From contig NC_082694.2 in the NCBI RefSeq assembly GCF_949987515.2, positions 65,842,080-65,906,079 of the forward strand: a DNA stretch of 64,000 nt. Reading direction: 5' to 3'. A program made the translations under genes and the position numbers. Every line of letters starts with the position of its first letter. The stretch's first letter is position 1. The stretch is from Delphinus delphis. Taxonomy: Eukaryota; Chordata; Mammalia; Artiodactyla; Delphinidae. Shown one piece after another: positions 57,113 to 64,000 of the stretch. The notes under the pieces were generated by a model. The model made no database searches. It was not told where the DNA came from and was given only the letters and a program-made list of their open reading frames with translations.

Positions 57113-58389
57113 AAGTGAAAACCCAAACAAGCTATTGGGCATTAGACTCCCAAGGGATCCTCTGAGAAGTAAAGGTACCTCCTCCGAGTCTTTGATGAAT
57201 TCCCCTAAAAAACTGGGAGTGCAATAGAAATAGTATGTGCTCTAGAGTCAGATATTAGGAGTATCACTTAATCTCATTGGTCCTTAGTTTCCTAATCTGC
57301 AAAGTGGAGATAGTGGATGGTACCATCTTATTACTATCATTTAAAAAAAACCCTCATTTTTCAGGAACCTGTGACACATGGGGGAGGGAAGCAGGATAGA
57401 GGGTGGTAGGCGTGTGTATTTTGAAAATGTTTCCCTACAGGATTTAATAAACTCATCCACGCCCAACATGAGAATCTCTAGTCTAGGTCTGAAGGCAAGA
57501 GAATTGGGTTGGAATGGAGGAGTACATGGTGTTCTGGGAGAACTCAGAAGCTCTAGATAGTAAAAAAAAAAAAAGAAAAAAGAAAAAAGGGAAACTGACT
57601 CCCAGGAGAATGAAGACAGAAAACATGCAGAGGGAAGGGAAGAGGTAAAGAAAGGTCACAGCTCGATGTTCTTATCCACATAGACCGAGGATAAATATGG
57701 GAAAAGGCCATTAGGATATCATCTTGGATGTCTTATTGTTGACCCTGTGTGTTTTGGGAGGATTCCATGGTCCAAATTCGTGGAGAGTATCAGAAGGATA
57801 TGAGGGCATGCTCAGGACCATGAGGGGGCAGGGGTGGGTGTAGGGAGAAGCTGTGAAGATGCTTTCATTCTCACTGGCCTTGTGGAAAAAAGAAAATCCA
57901 AGATGGAGTGGGTGGTGGCTATGGAGCAGAAACCCAGTAGGCCTGTCACCTGGTCTGCAGGAGAAAAGGCACACAGGGGCTCCAGTATCCAAAAGACAGC
58001 CCCAGAGAGGATGTCCCAGCAGAACTTTGGAGACGTGGTCTATTCCTGGGGCTCTGATATTGATTTAGTCAAGGTCTTCATCGTGTCTTTCCTGGACCAT
58101 TGCAGGAGCCTCCCTCCTAGTCTCTGTGCCACATCCATTTCTGCTTCCTTTCAAGTATCTTCCCCACTAGAACCACCAAAGTTATCTCTTCCCCACTGTG
58201 TTTATAGGTATATTAAAAGTATAATCATATATAGATTTATATTTAATATATGCATATATACATATATTGTTCTTTGTAATTATTTTATTAAAAGGGGATT
58301 GATTATATTATACAGACCCTTCTGTATCTTTCTTTTCTCATTCAGTAAAACCCGTGGAATTTCCTCTAAGTCTTCTGGTAGTTCTCCAA
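57113..58389. other. Mostly unassigned intergenic sequence
   Basis: A plus-strand MIR piece is likely at about 57235-57345 ('cctaatctgcaaagtggaga'), and an A-rich simple tract is at about 57560-57589. A long open frame (57834-58463, 209 codons) crosses unrelated AT-rich repeat sequence and has no domain. No gene. Confidence 0.5.
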
Positions 58390-60890
58390 TTCATACTTTT
58401 TTATGGTTACATAATAATCTGCAGTATAGATGTACCAGTCTGTTCAGTTTGGGGCCACTATAAACATCAGTAACCAATTCAGCAAATATATATATATTCT
58501 ACCTGTGTCTGTGTCCTTAGAAACTATTCTTTTTATTTATATAGGCTATATTCACAGAAGTGGGACTGCTAGGTCAAAGGATATATGTACTTTGAATACT
58601 AATGATTGTTGCTTGCTAGCTTCCAAAATAGCTATAACTATATCACTGTCCCAACCAGCAATGGATGAGAACACTCTTTATTCTCCACATCCCTGCCAGC
58701 AATAGATAATTAATTTTCGCCAGTCTGATAGGTGCAAAAATATACTTCATTGTTATTTTAATTTAGACTTCTGTGACTATCAGCGAACTGAGTACATTTT
58801 GTGCCATTTGCATATGCCCTTCTATGAATTGTATTTTGATATAATTTGTTCTGTTTATTGTGATTTAGTCTTTTTGTCAATTTATAATTTCTCTTTGTGT
58901 GGTAGTGGAATTGACAGTTTATCTACCATCTGAATTACAAATATTTTTATGGCTGTATTGTATGTATATTGTCTTTGCTGTCTCTTTTTTGCCAGAATGC
59001 ATAAAGTAAATTTTTTACTGAGATAACATTTGCATATCATAAAATGTACCCTTTTTTAAAGTGTACAATTAATTGGCTTTTAGTGTATTCATAGGTTGTG
59101 CAACCATTACTCCTATCTAATCCTGGGACATATTCATCACCCTGAAGAAACCCTGTACCATTAGCAATCACTCCTCGTTTCCCTCTTTCCCCAGTCCCTG
59201 ACAACCACAAATCTGATTTCTGTCTTTATGACTTTCCCTATTCTTGACGTTGTATATAAACGGAATCGTACAATATGTGGTCTTTTGTGTCTGCTCCATT
59301 TGCTTAGCATAATGTTCTCAAGGTCCGTCCATGTTGTAGCATGCATCAGAACTTCATTCCTTATCATGGCTCAATATTCCCTTGTATGGATATACCATAT
59401 TTTGTTTAACCATTCATCAGTTAATGGACATTTGGGTTGCTTCTCCCTGTGGCCTGTTGTGAACAGTGCTGCTATGAACACTCGTATACAAGTTTTTGTG
59501 CAAATGTGTTTTCATTTCTCTTCAGTCTATACTTAGGAGTGTAACTGCTGAGTCACATGGTGACTCTATGTTTAACCTCTGAGAAACTGCCAAACTAGTT
59601 GTTTTCCAAAGAAGCTTCATCGTTTTACATTTCCACCAGTAACATATGAAGCTTTCAATTTGCCCCCTCTTCTATTTTTTGGAAGAATTTGTAAAAGGAT
59701 TAGCGCTAATTCTTCTCTCAAGCTTTGGTAGAGTTCACCAGTGAAGAAACTAGATTCTGGGCTTTTCTCTGTGGGGAATTTTTTTATTACTAACTCAGTC
59801 TGTTTACTTGTTATAGGTCATTCACATTTTTTGTTTCTCCTGAAATTAATGTGTAACTTTCTAGAAACATCCATTTTATCTAAGCCTTTTAGTTTGTTGG
59901 CCCACGATTGTTCATACTATTCCCTTATAGTTCTGTTTATTATATGGTCAATAGCAATGCCTCCTAATTTTAGTAATTTGAGTCTTCTTTCTTTTTTTTT
60001 CAGTCTGGTTATAAATTAATCAATTTTGTAGATTTTTTTCAAAGAACCAACTTTTCATTGTATTCATTTTCTCTATTATTTTCTATTCTATATTTTATTT
60101 CTTTCCATTCTAATCTTTATTATTTCCTTCCTTCTCCTTGCTTGAAGTTTAGTTTACTTTATTTGTCTAGTTTTTTAATTAGGGTAGACAGGATTTTGTT
60201 TTGAAATCTTTCTTCTTATTTCATATAGTACTTTACAATTATAAATTTTCTACCAAGCACCACTTTTGCTGTATCCCATAAGTTTCAGAAAATCATGTCT
60301 TCATTTTCATTCTTCTTAAACTTTTTTCTAATTTTCCTTATGATTTCTTCTTAGACTCATTGCTTATTTAGGAGTTTGTTGTTTAATATTCACACATTTG
60401 TGAATTTATCAAATTTCCTTCTCCATTGATTTACAGTTTCTTTCCATTGTGGATGAAGAACATACTGTCTGATTTTAATCCTTTTAAATTTATTAAGGCT
60501 TGTATTATGGCCTAACATATGGTCTATCCTGGAGAATGTCCATATGCAGTTGAGAATGTCTATTCTGCTCTTGTTGGGTAGAGTGTTCTATAGATGTCCA
60601 TTGGGTCTAGTTGGCTTGTAGTGTTGTTGTTCTATATATAGAAGTATTCTATTTTTTTATTGATTTTCTGTCTAGTTGTTCTATCCATTATTAAAAGTGG
60701 GATATTGAGGACTCAATCTATTATTGTTAAAATGTCTATTTTTCCCTTCAGTTTGTCATATAATATTTTGCTTATTGCATTTGGGAACTCTGTTGTTAGG
60801 TGCATATGTGTTTATACTTTTTATATCTTCTTGATGTCCTTCTTTGTCTCTAGTAACAATTTTTGTCTTAAAGTCTATTTTCTGATATTA

Positions 60891-61908
60891 GTACAGGCAT
60901 ACCTTGGACTTCCCTGGTGGCATAGTGGTTAGGATTCCGGGCTTTCTCTGTTGTGGCCTGCATTCAATCCCTGGTCAGGGAAGCTCCCACAAGCCGTGTG
61001 GTGTGGCCAAAAAAAAAATAAAATAAAATTTTAAAAAAGTACAGGCATACCTCAAAGATATTTCAGGCTTGGTTCCAGACCACCACAATAGAGCAAAGAT
61101 CAAAATAACATGAGTCACACAAATTTTTTGGTTTCCCACTGCATATAAAAGTTATGTTTACACTATACTGTAGTCTATTAAGTGTGCAATAGATTTATGT
61201 CTAAAAAAACAATTTATCTACATACCTTAATTTTAAAATACTTTTTAAACTAAAAAATGCTAACTATCATCTGAGCCTTCAGTAAGTCATAATCTTTTTG
61301 CTGATGGAAAGTCTTGCTTCAGTGTTGATGGCTGCTGACTGATCAGGGTGGTGGTTGCTGAAGGTTGGGTGACTGTGACAATTTCTTAAAATAAGACAAC
61401 AGTGATATTTGCCATATTGATTGACTTTTGCTTTCATGAATACCTTCTCCTTTCATGAATGACTTCTCTGTAGCATGCAATTCTGTTTAACCGCATTTTT
61501 GCCCACAGTAGAACTTCTTTCAAAATTGGAGTCAATCCTCTGAAACCCTGTCACTGTTTTATCAACTAAATTTATGTAATATTCTAAATCCTTTGTTGTC
61601 ATTTCAGCAATTGATTAAGTTTACCATCTTATGTGGGAACAGTTCATGGTACCCCAAAACAATTACAATGGTAACATTGAAGATCACTGATCAGAGGTCA
61701 CCATAACAAATATAACAATAAAAATAAAGTTTAAAATACTGTAAGAACTACCAAAATGTAAAACAGACACAAAGTGAGAAACTGCTGGTGGAAAAATGAT
61801 GCCAATAGACTTGCTCGATGCAGGGTTGCCACAAGCCTTCAATTTGTAAAAAACACAGCATCTACAAAGTACAGTAAATTGAAGCACAATAAGACAGGTG
61901 TGTCTGTA
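60891..61908. mobile_element. Tigger1-like DNA transposon, internally deleted, carrying a SINE
   Basis: Left terminus 'caggcatacctcaaagatat' and right terminus '...gacaggtgtgtctgta' are near-inverted repeats flanked by TA. Interior 'actatactgtagtctattaa', 'gctgactgatcagggtggtg' and 'agacttgctcgatgcagggt' match Tigger1. Most of the transposase region is absent. The L1 reads across the join, confirming a clean insertion into it. A SINE interrupts the left terminus. Confidence 0.9.
60905..61037 (+). mobile_element. Short tRNA-derived SINE inside the Tigger terminus, 15-bp target duplication
   Basis: Head 'ggacttccctggtggcatag', then 'cattcaatccctggtcaggg' and 'gccgtgtggtgtggcc' with an A-rich tail. 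Direct repeats agtacaggcatacct lie at 60890-60904 and 61038-61052, so part of the Tigger terminus is duplicated on both sides. Confidence 0.95.
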
Positions 61909-62230
61909 TAGCCACTCCAGCTCCCTTTTAGTTACTGTTTTTGTGATATATCTTTTCCATCCTTACACTTTCAACCTATGTGTGTCTTTGAATCTAAAGT
62001 GTGTCTGTTGCAGACAGCATAGGGTGGGATTATTTTTCATGGATTCTGCCAATCTCTGCCTTTTGATTGGAGTTTAATGATTACATTTAATGCTTAATAT
62101 GTTTGCATTTAACGCAATCACTAATGAGATATTATTTACATTTGCCATTATGTTATTTGTTTTTACATATCTTATGTCTTTTTTGTTACTCCAGTCCTCC
62201 ATACTGTGTCATTGTGTTAAATATTTTCTA

Positions 62231-62989
62231 GTAGTTTACCTTAAGTCCTTCGTCACTTCTTTTACTATATATTTTTTAGTTATTTTCAAAGTAGTTGCCC
62301 TGGTGGCTGCCAGGCTGCTGGTTTTCACTGAGATTGTGAACTGTTGGTCTTCAGGGCAACTGCAGAGCTGGTGAGAGATGAAAATAGGACAAGCTAAAAT
62401 GCTGTATGTCAACTGTTCTTATCAAAAATTCAGCCATTTTTCTTGTATAAATGCCCCTTGGATTTCTGCAAGGCTTTGTTAATTTTCAGAGTTCTGAAAA
62501 AGTTGATTCTGAACATTTTTGCTAGTGTTATTATTACCTTTATGGAGCAGAGAATTTTTGGAAGCTCTTACTCTGCCATTTTCACTGATGTCTTTGTTAT
62601 ATCTTTTTTTCACATAAAAGTTAATTTTAATTTGTATTTTCTTGTAAAGGTTTACTTTAATTTGTATACAGTTAAATATATCTCTGCTTTATTTTATTCA
62701 TTCTGGGTGTCCACTGTTCATTAGCAGAGTCTGCTCAACCTTAGACTGTAGTCTCCTAGGTTAGTATATATAGAAATGCATAAGTACCCTATATGTAATA
62801 TAAATATATAATATTATGCATGTATATGATACATACAAACAATATACGTCATATTTGTGTGTAAACACACATATATATTCAATTTATTTATAGAATGGTA
62901 TACTGACATAATGATATAATGGATTGTTTTAATAGATACTCTCATAATGAACCGCCCTTAGTATAAAATCTACTTAATCACAATATGTT
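62231..62989. other. AT-rich sequence, probably old L1-derived
   Basis: Long T-rich tracts and TA-rich stretches (about 62760-62880). No gene. Orientation not determined. Confidence 0.45.
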
Positions 62990-63530
62990 TTTCTTTAGAT
63001 CGTTGCCAGATTCTATTTGCTAATATTTCAGTTTGAATTTTGTACCTATACTTATAAGTGATATCGGGATATAGTTTTTCTTCTTTGTTGTTTTGGCAAG
63101 TTTCTATCATCTGGAACACTTAAATGGAAATTACCTATTCTTATGTTATATAAAATCTTAGCTTATAGACCTAATGACATTTTCAGTGATAATTCACTAA
63201 TCAGTTTGTCTATTTTTTCTCTAGTAATTGATCAAGTAAACATTTTCATTTCCTCTTAAATCAATTCTAATTGGGAATGTTTTACCTAGAATTAATACAT
63301 TTACTCTAAGTTTTAAATTTTGCTAGTATACAATTCAAGCACGTAACAGTGGCATGTCTCCTTTTTCATTTCCAATCTTGTCTTATGTTTATCCTCTCTT
63401 ATTTCCCCCCTTAATGAGGCTTGCAAGAGATATATCTGTTTTATTGCTTTTCTCAAAAAAAGTAGATTTAGTATTCATTTATCCTTTCTATTTTTAAATT
63501 TTCCATTTCACCAATTTCAAAGAAGGAATT
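62990..63530 (-). repeat. Second old LINE-1 ORF2 fragment, minus strand
   Basis: 'tctatttgctaatatttcag', 'taagtgatatcgggatatag', 'ggcatgtctcctttttcatt' and 'aatcttgtcttatgtttatc' follow the reverse order of the L1 reverse-transcriptase region. Confidence 0.75.
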
Positions 63531-63744
63531 AAAAAAGAAATTACTTACTAGCTTCATACCAATGAAAACTATAACACTTTATATAAAAATAATACAAGAC
63601 ATTATAAAAGCAGTATGCAATTATTTAAAGAAGGACACTGAAAAATAAAGGAACCAAGGGCTCACTTTAACTATAACAGTGAAATAAACCAAACAATCAG
63701 GAAAAAAAGAGTCAGTAAAGAAAATATTAAAATCAAAGAGCTCT

Positions 63745-64000
63745 TTCAACCCCGAGTCTTCCTTGCTTATATGTTTTATCTCCACCTACAAGGTGAAGAC
63801 CAGCTTCTTAGCCTAAAGCGTGGCACCTGAAGCCATTTATGATCTAGTACCTGTTTGCCTTTTAGCCCCATCAGTTGCCACTCCCCAGCACAATTCATGC
63901 TTCAATAATACCTAATTGCTTGAATTCCCAAAATACATTACATTGTCTTCCTTGCCTTCATTTTACTGCATGTACTCTTCCCATTCTCTGGAATGAATTT
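63745..64000 (+). repeat. L2 interior fragment, plus strand, running off the edge
   Basis: 'cttcttagcctaaagcgtgg', 'atgatctagtacctgtttgc' and 'actgcatgtactcttcccat' follow L2 order; the rest lies outside the window. Confidence 0.7.

Larger units (their letters stand above)
58390..62230 (-). mobile_element. Old LINE-1, minus strand, fragmented, with nested insertions
   Basis: Minus-oriented L1 3' UTR and ORF2-end blocks (about 58390-59640: 'gggactgctaggtcaaagga', 'catttgggttgcttctccct') are followed by ORF2 reverse-transcriptase and upstream ORF2 sequence ('agagttcaccagtgaagaaa', 'cctaacatatggtctatcct', 'gtatagccactccagctccc'). An internal deletion near 59640 is likely. A Tigger-like element splits it at 60891. 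It may be more than one L1. No useful open frame. Confidence 0.8.

Noticed and set aside
57834..58463. 209-codon open frame, one of the longest in the window
   Set aside because: Second half is an AT-rich repeat translation (many Ile/Tyr/Phe); no domain and no gene context.
10000..64000. CAPN13 exons, expected somewhere downstream of GALNT14
   Set aside because: None recognised; in human the neighbour is roughly 100 kb away, so it probably lies beyond the window.
1..64000. CRISPR arrays, operons, prophage or other microbial systems
   Set aside because: No spaced direct repeats or bacterial genes; the sequence is mammalian throughout.

Overview
The window is mammalian genomic DNA, almost certainly from a cetacean. 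The best evidence is eight tRNA-derived SINEs of the CHR type, several ending in the arrangement gagaggcccgcgtaccgc + poly(A) that is typical of whales and dolphins. They sit among LINE-1 copies of a cetartiodactyl type, with the usual mammalian background of MIR, L2, MER5A and Tigger fossils. The species cannot be named from this sequence, and there is no prokaryotic or viral gene content.

One gene is supported. Positions 1-12680 (+ strand) hold the 3' end of a polypeptide N-acetylgalactosaminyltransferase gene, best matched to GALNT14. Its last two coding exons are at 10757-10876 and 12091-12249. Both have consensus splice sites and phase-0 joints, and they are followed by a stop codon, a short 3' UTR and an AATAAA signal at 12648. 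Together they encode the end of the C-terminal ricin-type lectin domain. The 10.7 kb upstream reads as intron. It contains the 5' UTR of an antisense L1 (1-1333), an inverted duplication with two arms of about 560 bp (3868-4429 and 8621-9179) around a 4.2 kb spacer, one SINE, and MIR/L2/MER5A fossils.

From about 12.7 kb to the end I find no further exon, and the region reads as intergenic. Positions 12.7-33 kb are moderately GC-rich with scattered MIR and L2 pieces, one old L1 (28.3-29.5 kb) and several unique AT-rich tracts that could be conserved regulatory DNA, the best at 32040-32300. Positions 33-46 kb are repeat-dense: L2 blocks, a 1.9 kb minus-strand L1 beside a truncated SINE, a 2.2 kb old L1 interrupted by a SINE, and an old L1 with a SINE inserted in it. 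Positions 46-55 kb are mostly unique, with MIRs, a TA/CA microsatellite and a perfect 25-bp hairpin at 53564-53623. Positions 55-57 kb hold a young L1 with the twin-priming inversion, inserted in an L2. Positions 58-63.5 kb are AT-rich old minus-strand L1 sequence carrying a Tigger1-like transposon, which itself carries a SINE. An L2 runs off the right edge.

Repeat family names come from remembered consensus sequences read by eye, so boundaries of old repeats are good to tens of bases. Exons, target-site duplications, the inverted arms and the hairpin were read base by base. I found no convincing new biological system. The most unusual structures are the intronic inverted duplication, the short perfect palindrome and the well-preserved nested insertions.
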